DNA from: Anaerocolumna sp.
Lineage (GTDB): Bacteria; Bacillota; Clostridia; Lachnospirales; Lachnospiraceae
DNA length: 16,613 bases
Assembly (NCBI GenBank): GCA_029256035.1
Contig: JAQSYR010000027.1
Span: 1 to 16,613, forward strand
Direction: 5' to 3'
Under the pieces are notes generated by a model. The model had not been told where the DNA came from. It saw nothing but the letters and a program-made list of their open reading frames with translations, and searched no databases. A program made the translations under genes and the position numbers. Numbering within the stretch: position 1 is the stretch's first letter; each line of letters starts with the position of its first letter. Below are positions 1 through 8,345 of this stretch, one piece after another.

Positions 1-1
1 G

Positions 2-259
2 GAAGTAACAAAACGGGCAGATATCTTAATTGTGGCATTAGGGAAACCAAAATTTGTTACAAAGGAATATGTAAAAGAGGGGGCCGTTGTTATTGATGTT
101 GGGATACATCGTGATGAGAACAATAAGTTATGCGGTGACGTAGATTTTGATGATGTTGTAAATTATGTCACTGCTATAACACCAGTTCCAGGCGGAGTTG
201 GACCAATGACAATTGCTATGTTAATGAATAATTGTGTAGAAAGCATAAAAGAAATATAA
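2..259 (+). CDS. folD: FolD, methylenetetrahydrofolate dehydrogenase/cyclohydrolase, C-terminal part
   Basis: This is the 3' end of a gene whose start lies before the window. The open frame runs from base 2 to a TAA at 257-259, about 85 residues. FolD interconverts 5,10-methylene-THF, 5,10-methenyl-THF and 10-formyl-THF in the cytosol, supplying one-carbon units. Family hallmarks are visible: the VIDVGI segment of the NAD(P)-binding half, then LCGDVDF, then the C-terminal signature PVPGGVGPMTIAMLM. The GTG at 32 is an internal codon, not a start, because clear FolD sequence (ADILIVALGKPKFV) runs through it. The next gene begins about 45-50 nt downstream on the same strand with no terminator between, so the two are probably co-transcribed. 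Identification is secure; only the N-terminal catalytic half is unseen. Confidence 0.95.
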   Translation, partial: EVTKRADILIVALGKPKFVTKEYVKEGAVVIDVGIHRDENNKLCGDVDFDDVVNYVTAITPVPGGVGPMTIAMLMNNCVESIKEI

Positions 260-309
260 AATAATTACACATTTAACTATAAAAATTTATAATAATAGGG
301 GTTATGAGT

Positions 310-975
310 ATGAAAGATTCTATATATCTAAATAATAATATGTATGATATATTGCTCTATGAAAATAATTATATCTTTCATCCGGATTATTTTGGAGTTA
401 CATCTACTTGGCTAAATGATCCGAATTTCAGATATCAAAGTTCCTTTGAATTAAAGGATTATCAGTTGCTTTTAAAGAATTTTATTGTATCGTCGGATAA
501 AGAATATCCTGAAATTAATGGTATTATGCCGGTGCCAAACTATTCTGAAGAAAATAATAATACTGTAATATATAATAACCTTATGGAACCTATGAAATAT
601 ACGGGTGGTATTATTATTGGAAATTCAATTATTAATGAATATGGATTTCAAAAATCCATTCCATGCTTTAGTTATAAAAACGTTAGTGAACTTATATTTC
701 GAGATGGCAGACTAATAACAACAGTTGATCATAGCAGAGATATGCTACGAATTCGTAAAAATATAGATTTGGGTTTTCGCAGCTTATACAAGAAACAGGA
801 TGTAAAATGTATTGAACGATTTGTTAAGGCATCCTTTATAGGAGAGTATTGCTATACCGATAAGTTTAAAATGGTAAAAACCATAAAGTCACTAAAAAAT
901 ACCTATATTGAAAAACTTAAGAAGCAGCATAATAGAATTGTGAAAAAAAGCTTTGAGCTAATTCATAAGGGATAA
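310..975 (+). CDS. Hypothetical protein, 221 aa, unrecognised family
   Basis: I do not recognise this protein. An ATG at 304 gives 223 aa, but the Shine-Dalgarno AGGGGT at 297-302 sits only 1 nt from it and 7 nt from the ATG at 310, so I prefer 310 (221 aa, starting MKDSIYL). The protein has no signal peptide or membrane helix and is presumably cytosolic. It is rich in Asn, Tyr and Ile in its first half. A Gly/Ile-rich stretch (GGIIIGNSII) lies near residue 100, and the last 60 residues are Lys/Arg-rich and probably helical. It follows folD closely and ends just before a bidirectional terminator. No catalytic motif is apparent. Base composition matches the neighbours, so transfer is not suggested. 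Confidence 0.75.
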   Translation: MKDSIYLNNNMYDILLYENNYIFHPDYFGVTSTWLNDPNFRYQSSFELKDYQLLLKNFIVSSDKEYPEINGIMPVPNYSEENNNTVIYNNLMEPMKYTGGIIIGNSIINEYGFQKSIPCFSYKNVSELIFRDGRLITTVDHSRDMLRIRKNIDLGFRSLYKKQDVKCIERFVKASFIGEYCYTDKFKMVKTIKSLKNTYIEKLKKQHNRIVKKSFELIHKG

Positions 976-980
976 TTAAA

Positions 981-1034
981 AGGTACATAGATGGAATTTG
1001 TTGTTTGATACAACATAATCACATCTATGTACCT
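981..1034. terminator. Bidirectional stem-loop between convergent genes
   Basis: A perfect 13-bp stem pairs AGGTACATAGATG (981-993) with CATCTATGTACCT (1022-1034). The 28-nt interior contains a second 6-bp hairpin, TGTTGT (999-1004) with ACAACA (1010-1015). The plus-strand side is followed by a pyrimidine-rich CTTTCTT. The minus-strand side is followed by TTTTAATTATC. It lies between two converging genes (stop at 975 and, on the minus strand, stop near 1040). A shared rho-independent terminator is the natural reading, although neither T-run is long. Confidence 0.75.
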
Positions 1035-1039
1035 CTTTC

Positions 1040-2653
1040 TTATTCTATACTAAGAACCGTGTTTAAATCAGTCCCTGCTGAATAGGTAAAGGTGATAATA
1101 TCTCCTACATTATATTTAATAATTTCCACATAATCTACGACTTCAACGTCAAATATCTCGGTACTATTTTCTAGTAAAATAAAATAGTGAGAATTTCCAT
1201 CCACAACACCTTCTGCTATCTTTGAAATTTTTCCTGTAATTTTAGGCAGGGTGGAAATATCGGTAACACTAATTCCACTTGTACTCATTAATTCTAAGTA
1301 AGTTTTTTCACATTGACTTACGGAATCACCAATAGCAACAATTTGATATTGCTCAATATTAACCATTGCGTATTTTTTAACTAAACCTGCTGCATCTTTT
1401 AAAGCAATAAAATAAGTAGGTTCACCACCAATATTTAATATTAATGGGAAGGTAGCACGGTAATTTAAATGCTGAACCTGTCCTTCGGCAGATGCCATTG
1501 CAGAATATTCTTCTGCACCGGATATTGGATAATAACGAGTTTCTGCAGTCCGTTGGTTCATCATTACAAAACCGACGTTTGATTCATCTCTTCCAACGGA
1601 AGTAACTCCGGTATATACCCATACATCATCTTCTAGAGCAATGTAGTTATACCCATCTGTTGTCTGTAAAGCATCACGCTGCCCAAAAACAGAATTCCAG
1701 TAACCGTGTTTTAGGGTGCCATAATAATCATATAATGTAATAAGAAGTTCCGCTGAAAACACTCTGTCAATCCACTTAGGAGCATCTTCCACAGCATAAT
1801 CAAAATGTTCGCCTGTTATAGCGTTCACTAAAACAACTCTTCCAATGGTTTGCCCACCAAATAAACCAATGGTATATTCCTTTACAGGAAATACCCAGTA
1901 AGGAATTCCTTCATCATTGATTTCAAAACTAATGGAATCAAAAATATAAGTAGGGTAATTAAATCGTAAATATCTATAAATATTTCTGCCAAAATGTTCT
2001 GAATCAGAATATTTAATTCCTTCTTTTAACTTAACTAATTCAACTTCCTGAGTAGTCATGTCTATTTTTATATAAGCTGGAATACCCTGGGAACGGTTGG
2101 TAAGCCATTTTACAGTGTTACCGTATTTTAATGGGGTTACTCTTACCGGAGTTCCTTGAAAATTTATTTGTGTATAGTTATTACTTACTTCAAACTGAGA
2201 AACATATTCTACCATGCTGCCCATTTTTCTGGAACCAAGAAGAATGGCAGAATCTTTATCTAAAATAGGAATTTCTTTATATGAAATTTCCTTAATATCT
2301 TCTTGGAAATTATGATCCTCAATTGTTAGTAACTGCTGGTATTTTTTTGCGTTAATAAGAGGAGAGGATAGTATGGAGCCAATAATATAGATACCAGCAA
2401 CTGCCCCTGTTGCACCAAGGAAAATAAATATAAGTTTATTCTTAAACATAGGACCTGGATTTCGGTGGCCATTTCTTGAAACATTTGCAGTTGTAATACC
2501 AACAATAATTGTAGAAACAATCAATGCACCAAAGATAAAAAACCAAAATCCTGGTGAGTGAATATTAATTGGAGGCAAAGTGATATAATAATAGACATAT
2601 GCAGCTACCACAATAATGATTGCGGCAATACCAATTTTAATAAATTTGTTCAT
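1040..2653 (-). CDS. Conserved membrane protein with large extracytoplasmic domain, function unknown
   Basis: An uncharacterised membrane protein. The frame opens at 2677 (545 aa), but the ATG at 2653 has GGGAG six nt upstream and gives 537 aa starting MNKFIKIG, which I take as the start. Three hydrophobic segments lie in the first 100 residues (about 5-25, 36-54 and 73-95). They are followed by about 430 mostly soluble residues, probably outside the membrane. That domain contains Trp/Tyr-rich runs such as YWVFPVKEYTIGLFGG and GVTSVGRDESNVGF, and an LVNAITGE turn that recalls PepSY-like repeats, though this is only a resemblance. No protease, kinase or transporter motif is seen. It is a single-gene unit on the minus strand, with its own promoter at 2717-2744 and the convergent terminator at 981-1034. 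The well-formed, low-bias sequence suggests a conserved gene rather than a spurious ORF. Confidence 0.85.
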   Translation of the reverse strand: MNKFIKIGIAAIIIVVAAYVYYYITLPPINIHSPGFWFFIFGALIVSTIIVGITTANVSRNGHRNPGPMFKNKLIFIFLGATGAVAGIYIIGSILSSPLINAKKYQQLLTIEDHNFQEDIKEISYKEIPILDKDSAILLGSRKMGSMVEYVSQFEVSNNYTQINFQGTPVRVTPLKYGNTVKWLTNRSQGIPAYIKIDMTTQEVELVKLKEGIKYSDSEHFGRNIYRYLRFNYPTYIFDSISFEINDEGIPYWVFPVKEYTIGLFGGQTIGRVVLVNAITGEHFDYAVEDAPKWIDRVFSAELLITLYDYYGTLKHGYWNSVFGQRDALQTTDGYNYIALEDDVWVYTGVTSVGRDESNVGFVMMNQRTAETRYYPISGAEEYSAMASAEGQVQHLNYRATFPLILNIGGEPTYFIALKDAAGLVKKYAMVNIEQYQIVAIGDSVSQCEKTYLELMSTSGISVTDISTLPKITGKISKIAEGVVDGNSHYFILLENSTEIFDVEVVDYVEIIKYNVGDIITFTYSAGTDLNTVLSIE

Positions 2654-2716
2654 AATAAACTCCCATCTGCGTTTCACGCCATTTATAAATTTGAACCATA
2701 TTTTAACTGTGTTATA

Positions 2717-2744
2717 ATAATATCAAATACCACAATAAAGTCAA
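2717..2744 (-). promoter_or_regulatory. Candidate sigma-A promoter for the 1040-2653 membrane protein gene
   Basis: On the minus strand, TTGACT (2744-2739) and TATTAT (2722-2717) are separated by 16 nt. They lie about 65 nt upstream of the preferred ATG at 2653. TTGACT matches the -35 consensus at five of six positions and TATTAT matches the -10 at five of six. The surrounding AT-rich DNA makes chance matches possible, so confidence is moderate. Confidence 0.5.
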
Positions 2745-2831
2745 TTAAAAAGAGATTAGAATTCTTTTATTTTTATAAACTATGAAATAGTTATTCCATT
2801 TTAATTAAAAAACTGTTAGAATGTGTTTGGG

Positions 2832-2848
2832 AATTACCTGAGGTAATT
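2832..2848. promoter_or_regulatory. Perfect palindrome upstream of rimO, possible operator
   Basis: AATTACCT (2832-2839) and AGGTAATT (2841-2848) form a perfect 8-bp inverted repeat around a single G. The site lies 28 nt before the rimO ATG. With a 1-nt spacer it is too tight for an RNA hairpin of full length and looks more like a dimeric repressor site. No regulator is recognisable, and no clear rimO promoter can be paired with it: TAGAAT at 2817-2822 is a possible -10, with only a weak -35. Confidence 0.3.
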
Positions 2849-2875
2849 TGCTTATTATATTATTTGGAGGATTTT

Positions 2876-4249
2876 ATGAATATATTATTTATTTCACTTG
2901 GCTGTGATAAAAATCTTGTTGACAGTGAAGTGATGCTTGGTATCATTCGTGATAGAGGGTTTAAATTTACGGATAATGAACAGGATGCAGACATTATCAT
3001 AGTAAATACCTGCTGTTTTATTCATGATGCTAAGGAAGAAAGTATTAATACCATTTTAGAAATGGCAGAATATAAGAAAACCGGGAATTTAAAAGGTTTA
3101 ATTGTAACTGGATGTTTGGGACAAAGGTATAAAGAAGAAATTCAAAAGGAAATAAAAGAAGTAGATGCAATTTTAGGAACGACTAGCTATGATGAAATTG
3201 CAAATGTAATAGATTCTGTTTTAGCAGGAAGCAAAACGGTTCAATTTAAAGATCTTCAATACTTATCAGAGGTACCTTCTTCACGAGTTAATACAACTGG
3301 TGGTTATTTTTCTTATTTAAAAATTGCTGAAGGCTGTGATAAACATTGTACCTATTGTATTATTCCTAAAATTCGGGGTAATTTTAGAAGTATTCCAATG
3401 GAAAAACTTATAGCAGAGGCAAATGAACTTGTGAAAAATGGTGCAAGAGAATTGATTTTAGTAGCCCAGGAAACAACACTTTATGGAAAAGATATTTATG
3501 GAGAAAAAGCACTTCATAAATTACTAAAAGAATTGTGTAAAATAGAAGAGTTACAGTGGATTAGACTGTTGTACAGTTATCCTGAAGAAATTACAGATGA
3601 ATTAATTGAAGTAATGAAAACTGAGGATAAAATCTGTAACTATCTTGACATGCCAATTCAGCATGCTTCCGATTCTATACTAAAACGAATGGGTCGAAGA
3701 ACAACAAAAGAAGAATTAATAGGTATTGTTAGGAAACTTAGAAAGAATATACCAGATATATCTCTTAGAACAACATTAATTACAGGCTTTCCTGGGGAAA
3801 CTGAGGAAGACCACAATGAATTAAAACAATTTGTTAAAGATATGAAATTTAACAGATTAGGTGTATTTACTTATTCCAAAGAAGAAGATACGCCGGCAGC
3901 TGCTATGAAGCCTCAGATTCATAAGCATATAAAGAAAAAAAGACAAGCTGAGATTATGGAAATACAACAAGGAATTGCTTTTGAACATGCAAAGGATATG
4001 GTAGGTAAAACTTTAAAAGTTATGATTGAAGGTAAATTACCTGCAGATAATACAGAACTAATTTCAAACCAGGAAGATAATATGGAATCCCAAATTTCCA
4101 ATGTTTATATTGGAAGAACTTATATGGATGCTCCAAAGGTTGATGGTTATATTTTTGTGCAGACAAGAGCCGAACTTATGTCGGGGGAGTTTGTTGATGT
4201 TTTGGTAACAGATGCAAAAGACTACGATCTTGTTGGTAAATTAATATAG
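2876..4249 (+). CDS. rimO: RimO, ribosomal protein S12 (Asp) methylthiotransferase
   Basis: Radical-SAM methylthiotransferase that adds a methylthio group to the conserved aspartate of ribosomal protein S12. I place the start at ATG 2876, because GGAGG (2866-2870) lies 5 nt upstream; the alternative TTG at 2864 is immediately followed by that ribosome site. The protein is 457 aa, normal for the family. The N-terminal MTTase domain has the cluster ligands C10 (SLGCDKNLVDSE, which distinguishes RimO from MiaB), C46 (NTCCF) and C80 (TGCLG). The radical-SAM motif CDKHCTYC gives C154, C158 and C161. A C-terminal TRAM region ends with YDLVGKLI. It is followed at 58 nt by pgsA and then by cinA, a common clostridial arrangement. 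Nothing is missing. Confidence 0.97.
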   Translation: MNILFISLGCDKNLVDSEVMLGIIRDRGFKFTDNEQDADIIIVNTCCFIHDAKEESINTILEMAEYKKTGNLKGLIVTGCLGQRYKEEIQKEIKEVDAILGTTSYDEIANVIDSVLAGSKTVQFKDLQYLSEVPSSRVNTTGGYFSYLKIAEGCDKHCTYCIIPKIRGNFRSIPMEKLIAEANELVKNGARELILVAQETTLYGKDIYGEKALHKLLKELCKIEELQWIRLLYSYPEEITDELIEVMKTEDKICNYLDMPIQHASDSILKRMGRRTTKEELIGIVRKLRKNIPDISLRTTLITGFPGETEEDHNELKQFVKDMKFNRLGVFTYSKEEDTPAAAMKPQIHKHIKKKRQAEIMEIQQGIAFEHAKDMVGKTLKVMIEGKLPADNTELISNQEDNMESQISNVYIGRTYMDAPKVDGYIFVQTRAELMSGEFVDVLVTDAKDYDLVGKLI

Positions 4250-4307
4250 AAATAAAATAAAATACGACATAATAGTAAGCATTATAGAAAGAAGGGGAAG
4301 TTTTATT

Positions 4308-4853
4308 ATGAATTTACCGAATAAAATTACAATCATCAGAGTGTGTATGATACCACTGTTTTTAATACTATATTTAAATCTGATTCCAGGGTTACCTTAC
4401 AGTAATATTATTGCCGGTATTATCTTTATTCTGGCTAGTTTAACAGATGCTTTAGACGGGCATATTGCAAGAAAACATAACCTTGTTACCAACTTCGGTA
4501 AGTTTATGGATCCGTTGGCAGACAAATTATTAGTAAGTGCGGCATTAATTTGTTTTGTAGAATTTAAATTAGTACCAGCATGGATCATTATAATTATTAT
4601 ATCAAGAGAGTTTATTATCAGCGGATTTCGGCTTGTTGCAGCTGATAATGGAGTGGTAATTGCTGCAAGTTATTGGGGAAAATTTAAGACAACAGCACAA
4701 ATGATAATGTCTATACTCTTAATATTTAATATTCAGAATGATATTTTTTACATCTTAGAGCAAATATTTATATATTTGTCCCTCATTTTAACTGTAATTT
4801 CATTAGGGGATTATTTATTTAAGAATAAAAATGTATTAAAAGAAAATAAATAA
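4308..4853 (+). CDS. pgsA: PgsA, CDP-diacylglycerol-glycerol-3-phosphate 3-phosphatidyltransferase
   Basis: Integral membrane enzyme that joins CDP-diacylglycerol and glycerol-3-phosphate to give phosphatidylglycerophosphate, the committed step to phosphatidylglycerol and cardiolipin. The CDP-alcohol phosphotransferase signature is complete: D47-x2-D50-G51-x2-A54-R55-x8-G64-x3-D68-x3-D72. Hydrophobic helices surround it (about 7-27, 31-46, 73-88, 90-106, and two more in the last 60 residues). The length of 181 aa is typical. The start follows GAAGGGGAAG at 4291-4300. It sits between rimO and cinA, 18 nt before the latter, so it is probably co-transcribed with cinA. PgsA is favoured over phosphatidylserine synthase by its length and its MNLPNKITIIR N-terminus. 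Confidence 0.95.
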   Translation: MNLPNKITIIRVCMIPLFLILYLNLIPGLPYSNIIAGIIFILASLTDALDGHIARKHNLVTNFGKFMDPLADKLLVSAALICFVEFKLVPAWIIIIIISREFIISGFRLVAADNGVVIAASYWGKFKTTAQMIMSILLIFNIQNDIFYILEQIFIYLSLILTVISLGDYLFKNKNVLKENK

Positions 4854-4871
4854 TATTCTTGGAGGCAGAAC

Positions 4872-6125
4872 ATGATAGCAGAACTTATCAGCGTAGGAAC
4901 AGAAATCCTTCTTGGAAATATTGTAAATACCAATGCTAACTTTTTAGCTCAAAAATGTGCCAAGCTTGGAATCTCCAATTATTTTCAAGTATCAGTAGGG
5001 GATAATGAAGAAAGATTATCAGATGCAATAAAAACTGCTTTATCCCGTTCGGATATTGTCATCTTAACCGGAGGTTTGGGCCCTACAAAAGATGATTTGA
5101 CCAAGGAAGTAGTTGCTAAGACCCTTGGAAGAAAATTGGTAGATGATCCTCACACTAGAAATAATATAAAAGAATATTTTGCCAGATTAAATGGAACTGC
5201 AATAACAGAAAATAATTGGAAACAAGCATTAATCATTGATGGTTCTACAACTGTAGATAATCATAATGGAACTGCTCCTGGTCTTATAGTTAAAACGGAA
5301 GATGGAAAAATTGTAATACTTTTGCCGGGACCACCCAATGAATTAGTTCCTATGTTTCAGCAGGATATCTATCCGTTTTTAAATAATCTTCAACCTGGTC
5401 TGCTATATTCAGAGATGGTAAAAATCTGTGGTATCGGTGAAAGTAAAGCTGAAACCATGATTCGGGATTTAATTGATCAACAAACCAATCCTACCATTGC
5501 ACCCTATGCTAAAACTGGTGAAGTACACTTAAGAGTAACAGCAAGTGCTTCTTCTGAGGAAGAAGGTCAAAAATTAGTAAAACCCATTGTAGATGAACTT
5601 TATAGAAGATTTGAAAAAAATATATACACAACGGATGAAAATGAAAATTTAGAGGATTACATTATAAAGCTTTTAGCAAAGCATCATCTAGTTTTATCTA
5701 CAGCAGAATCATGCACGGGAGGGTTATTAACTGGACGATTAGTAAACGCACCTGGAACTTCCCAGGTACTAAAGGAAGGTTTTATTACCTACTCTAACGA
5801 AGCGAAACAAAAATATTTAGGTGTCAACAAAAAGACTTTAGAACAGTACGGAGCCGTTAGTGAAGAAACTGCTTCGGAGATGTCTAAAGGTTTGCTGAAT
5901 CAAACCTTATGTGACATTTCATTAGCTATAACAGGTATTGCAGGACCCGATGGTGGTAGTGAGGAAAAACCGGTTGGTACTATATATATGGGTTGTGCAA
6001 CACATGAAAAAATATGGGTAAAGCGATTTAATTTTAAGGGAAATCGTCAGAAAATAAGAGATTATGCGGTGATTAATGGCCTTGATTTATTAAGAAGATG
6101 TATCCTTGAGGAATATGGAGAATAA
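4872..6125 (+). CDS. cinA: CinA, competence/damage-inducible protein: pyrophosphatase and NMN amidohydrolase
   Basis: A two-domain cytosolic protein of 417 aa, the usual full length. Residues 1 to about 170 are the molybdopterin-binding-like (MoCF/COG1058) domain, with GTEILLGNIVNTN near the N-terminus and the LTGGLGPTKDDLT loop. In characterised members this half hydrolyses ADP-ribose or related pyrophosphates. The C-terminal domain from about residue 255 is the PncC-type NMN deamidase, with S276-T-A-E-S-C-T-G-G and the conserved TGIAGPDGG. Together they point to pyridine-nucleotide salvage. The start has GGAGG (4861-4865) 6 nt upstream. In many Firmicutes cinA is followed by recA. Here it is followed by a 200-bp gap and a lipoprotein gene. 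An imperfect stem (AAAACTG about 6130 with CGGTTTT about 6160) could be a weak terminator. Confidence 0.95.
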   Translation: MIAELISVGTEILLGNIVNTNANFLAQKCAKLGISNYFQVSVGDNEERLSDAIKTALSRSDIVILTGGLGPTKDDLTKEVVAKTLGRKLVDDPHTRNNIKEYFARLNGTAITENNWKQALIIDGSTTVDNHNGTAPGLIVKTEDGKIVILLPGPPNELVPMFQQDIYPFLNNLQPGLLYSEMVKICGIGESKAETMIRDLIDQQTNPTIAPYAKTGEVHLRVTASASSEEEGQKLVKPIVDELYRRFEKNIYTTDENENLEDYIIKLLAKHHLVLSTAESCTGGLLTGRLVNAPGTSQVLKEGFITYSNEAKQKYLGVNKKTLEQYGAVSEETASEMSKGLLNQTLCDISLAITGIAGPDGGSEEKPVGTIYMGCATHEKIWVKRFNFKGNRQKIRDYAVINGLDLLRRCILEEYGE

Positions 6126-6326
6126 ACCTTAAAACTGGGAGAGTGTCCTTAATTTTTCACGGTTTTAACATAAAATTGACATAGATACAGAATACTATAA
6201 GTGTATCAGTAATGCTGATAAAGTTATGAATAATATATTTCCCATTTAAGATAGCAGGTTTTATTTTATCATATTTGGCGATATTCATGAAAGATTGCTA
6301 TAGCAAAGGAATAAGGAGCGATATTT

Positions 6327-6977
6327 ATGAAAAATATATTTAGAATTGCACTTATAATATTGACTGCATCATGTCTGATTTTTGTAACAGGCTGTAATAA
6401 AGTTGAGCAGATGAATGAGACAACAGCTGCATATTTGACATCATCTTCCGTGGAAAGTAGCATTGAAGAAACTAACCCAGATGATAATGCTCAAAGAAAA
6501 CTGGAAACAGAATCAACAGAAAGCTTAGAAGCAAAGAATCAAATTACAAGCAGTTCTGAAAGTACAGCCATTGCTCCTGCTGCAAATAAAGAAATTCCAA
6601 TTTATACAATGAATGATGTAACTCTTGAAGTGGAAGCTGCAGTAGCCTTAGTACCGGAGAATACGGAGATAACTCCGGAAGTTATTGTTGGATTGGTATC
6701 AGACTCTTTAGCTGATCGTTCTGTATTTATAGGAATTGATTCTATTACTACAGAAAATGATGCGGTTATTGTAAGTTTTCTTTCTGACCAACCACCAGTT
6801 GTGCAAATGGGGGGATCTGTAGAAACAACAATTTTAGATGCAATTGCTCAGAGTCTGGTTGATAATTTAGATGACTATTCTAAGGTTATTTTCCGCGTAG
6901 AAGGTGGCCCCTATTCTTCAGGTCATTTTGCATATGGATTAAATGAAGTGTATTTGGATTCATCCAATAAAAAATAA
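6327..6977 (+). CDS. GerMN-like domain lipoprotein
   Basis: A 216-aa exported lipoprotein. The N-terminus has a charged start, a hydrophobic core and a lipobox VTGC at residues 20-23, so C23 should be lipidated and the protein anchored outside the membrane. Residues 24 to about 90 are a Ser/Thr/Glu-rich linker. The rest, about 95-212, resembles the GerMN fold found in spore germination GerM and LpqB-like proteins. The segments that match are NDAVIVSFLS, a helix TTILDAIAQSLVDNL, and then SKVIFRVEGG. This assignment is by pattern and is moderate. The start ATG 6327 has AAGGAG 9 nt upstream. A terminator-like hairpin follows directly, so it may be its own unit. A role at the spore or cell envelope is inferred only from the domain. 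Confidence 0.75.
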   Translation: MKNIFRIALIILTASCLIFVTGCNKVEQMNETTAAYLTSSSVESSIEETNPDDNAQRKLETESTESLEAKNQITSSSESTAIAPAANKEIPIYTMNDVTLEVEAAVALVPENTEITPEVIVGLVSDSLADRSVFIGIDSITTENDAVIVSFLSDQPPVVQMGGSVETTILDAIAQSLVDNLDDYSKVIFRVEGGPYSSGHFAYGLNEVYLDSSNKK

Positions 6978-6992
6978 AAGAATAAGAATAAT

Positions 6993-7032
6993 GAAAGAAT
7001 TCTGGCAACTTTTTGGATGTCGGAATTCTTTC
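6993..7032 (+). terminator. Terminator-like hairpin after the GerMN lipoprotein gene
   Basis: GAAAGAATTCTG (6993-7004) pairs with CGGAATTCTTTC (7021-7032) over 12 positions with one G-U pair and a 16-nt loop. It begins 15 nt after the stop codon at 6977. The downstream T-run is poor (TTACATAG), so termination efficiency is uncertain. On the opposite strand the flank is T-rich. Confidence 0.5.
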
Positions 7033-7094
7033 TTACATAGGAAAGAGCTTCCTTTATTTTAATGCACTCTTACGAAAAACAGATAGGAGCTAAT

Positions 7095-8345
7095 ATGGGA
7101 TTAAATGTAAATAATAACAAAGTTATTGTTGTAGGCGGTGGTGCAGCTGGTATGATGGCAGCTATCTTTGCTGCAAGAAATGGTCACCAGGTTACAATAT
7201 ATGAGAAAAATAATAAACTGGGAAGAAAATTATATATAACGGGTAAAGGCAGATGCAATATAACCAATGCCTGTGATGTGGAAGATTTATTTCATAACGT
7301 AGTTTCAAACCCTAAATTTTTATATGGTGCCTTTTATGCCTTTAATAGTTATGATGTTATTAATTTTTTTGAAGAATTAGGACTTGCTACCAAGATTGAA
7401 CGAGGAAACCGTGTATTTCCACAGTCTGATAAATCTTCTGACGTTATTGCAGTTCTTCAGATGGAATTAGAAAGATTAAATGTTTCCATTCAATATAATA
7501 AAGAAGTAACAGATATTATAGTGGAAAATAAAGTATTTCGAGGCATCAGAATAAAAGACAGCAACGAAATTATTTATGGTGATAAAATAATTATAACGAC
7601 TGGTGGGCTTTCTTATAAAGCTACAGGATCTACAGGGGATGGTTATGGATTTGCCAAAAAGATGGGGCACACCATTACTAAACTAAGCCCCTCTCTGGTG
7701 CCAATGAATGTTAAAGAAATCTCAATAGCAAAAGACTTACAGGGCCTTTCATTAAAAAATATTCATATTACAATAACATCAAATAAAAAAGAGATATATT
7801 CTGATTTTGGCGAATTATTATTTACACATTTTGGCGTAAGCGGGCCAGTAATACTTAGTGCAAGTAGTTATTGTATTCCCTATTTGGAAAATAAAGACTT
7901 GTGCCTATCCATTGATTTAAAACCAGCTTTGTCTAAAGAACAGTTAGATGCCAGGGTTTTAAGAGATTTTGGAGAATTTAGTAATAAACAATATAAGAAT
8001 GCCCTGGAACAGCTATTGCCACATAAGCTAATTCCAGTTATAATAGCATTAAGCAAAATAGACCCAGAAAAAAAGGTCAACTTAATTACAAAAGAAGAGC
8101 GTCTGGCATTAGTTGAAGTGCTGAAAAAGTTTGAATTCCATATTACCAGCTTTCGTGAATATAATGAAGCAGTTATAACAAGAGGAGGAATCCAGGTAAA
8201 AGAGATTAATCCGTCTACCATGGAATCTAAGTATGCCGGCAATGTTTTTTTTGCTGGTGAAGTGCTGGATTTAGATGCATTAACAGGAGGTTTTAATCTG
8301 CAAATTGCATGGTCAACCGCTTATCTTGCAGGTAATTCTGTTTAA
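7095..8345 (+). CDS. HI0933/BaiN-family FAD-dependent oxidoreductase
   Basis: A cytosolic flavoprotein of the HI0933 (YhiN/BaiN) family. An upstream ATG at 7062 exists, but it has no ribosome site. AGGAG (7085-7089) sits 5 nt before ATG 7095, which also places the Rossmann strand near the N-terminus (416 aa, normal). The FAD dinucleotide motif VVGGGAAGMMAA is at about residues 11-22, and the family signature KLGRKLYITGKGRCNITN follows. The C-terminal FAD-contact motif is GEVLDLDALTGGFNLQ. Most members have no proven substrate. BaiN of bile-acid 7-dehydroxylating clostridia is one reported relative, but nothing here supports bile-acid metabolism, because no bai genes are nearby. It lies before cmk, a frequent clostridial order. 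The putative cmk promoter overlaps its stop codon. Confidence 0.92.
   Translation: MGLNVNNNKVIVVGGGAAGMMAAIFAARNGHQVTIYEKNNKLGRKLYITGKGRCNITNACDVEDLFHNVVSNPKFLYGAFYAFNSYDVINFFEELGLATKIERGNRVFPQSDKSSDVIAVLQMELERLNVSIQYNKEVTDIIVENKVFRGIRIKDSNEIIYGDKIIITTGGLSYKATGSTGDGYGFAKKMGHTITKLSPSLVPMNVKEISIAKDLQGLSLKNIHITITSNKKEIYSDFGELLFTHFGVSGPVILSASSYCIPYLENKDLCLSIDLKPALSKEQLDARVLRDFGEFSNKQYKNALEQLLPHKLIPVIIALSKIDPEKKVNLITKEERLALVEVLKKFEFHITSFREYNEAVITRGGIQVKEINPSTMESKYAGNVFFAGEVLDLDALTGGFNLQIAWSTAYLAGNSV

Noticed and set aside
2558..2785. 75-codon plus-strand open frame over the start of the membrane-protein gene and its promoter
   Set aside because: No ribosome site or motif; it crosses the minus-strand promoter and N-terminal coding region.
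6176..6201. Perfect TTGACA with TATAAG as a promoter for the GerMN lipoprotein gene
   Set aside because: The spacer is only 14 nt and no other -10 lies at 16-18 nt, so I do not call it.
6204..6220. Inverted repeat TATCAG-5 nt-CTGATA in the gap after cinA
   Set aside because: Only six AT-rich pairs; expected by chance in such DNA and not tied to a promoter I trust.
7880..8242. 120-codon minus-strand open frame inside the flavoprotein gene
   Set aside because: Antisense shadow of a conserved coding region, with no ribosome site or recognisable product.
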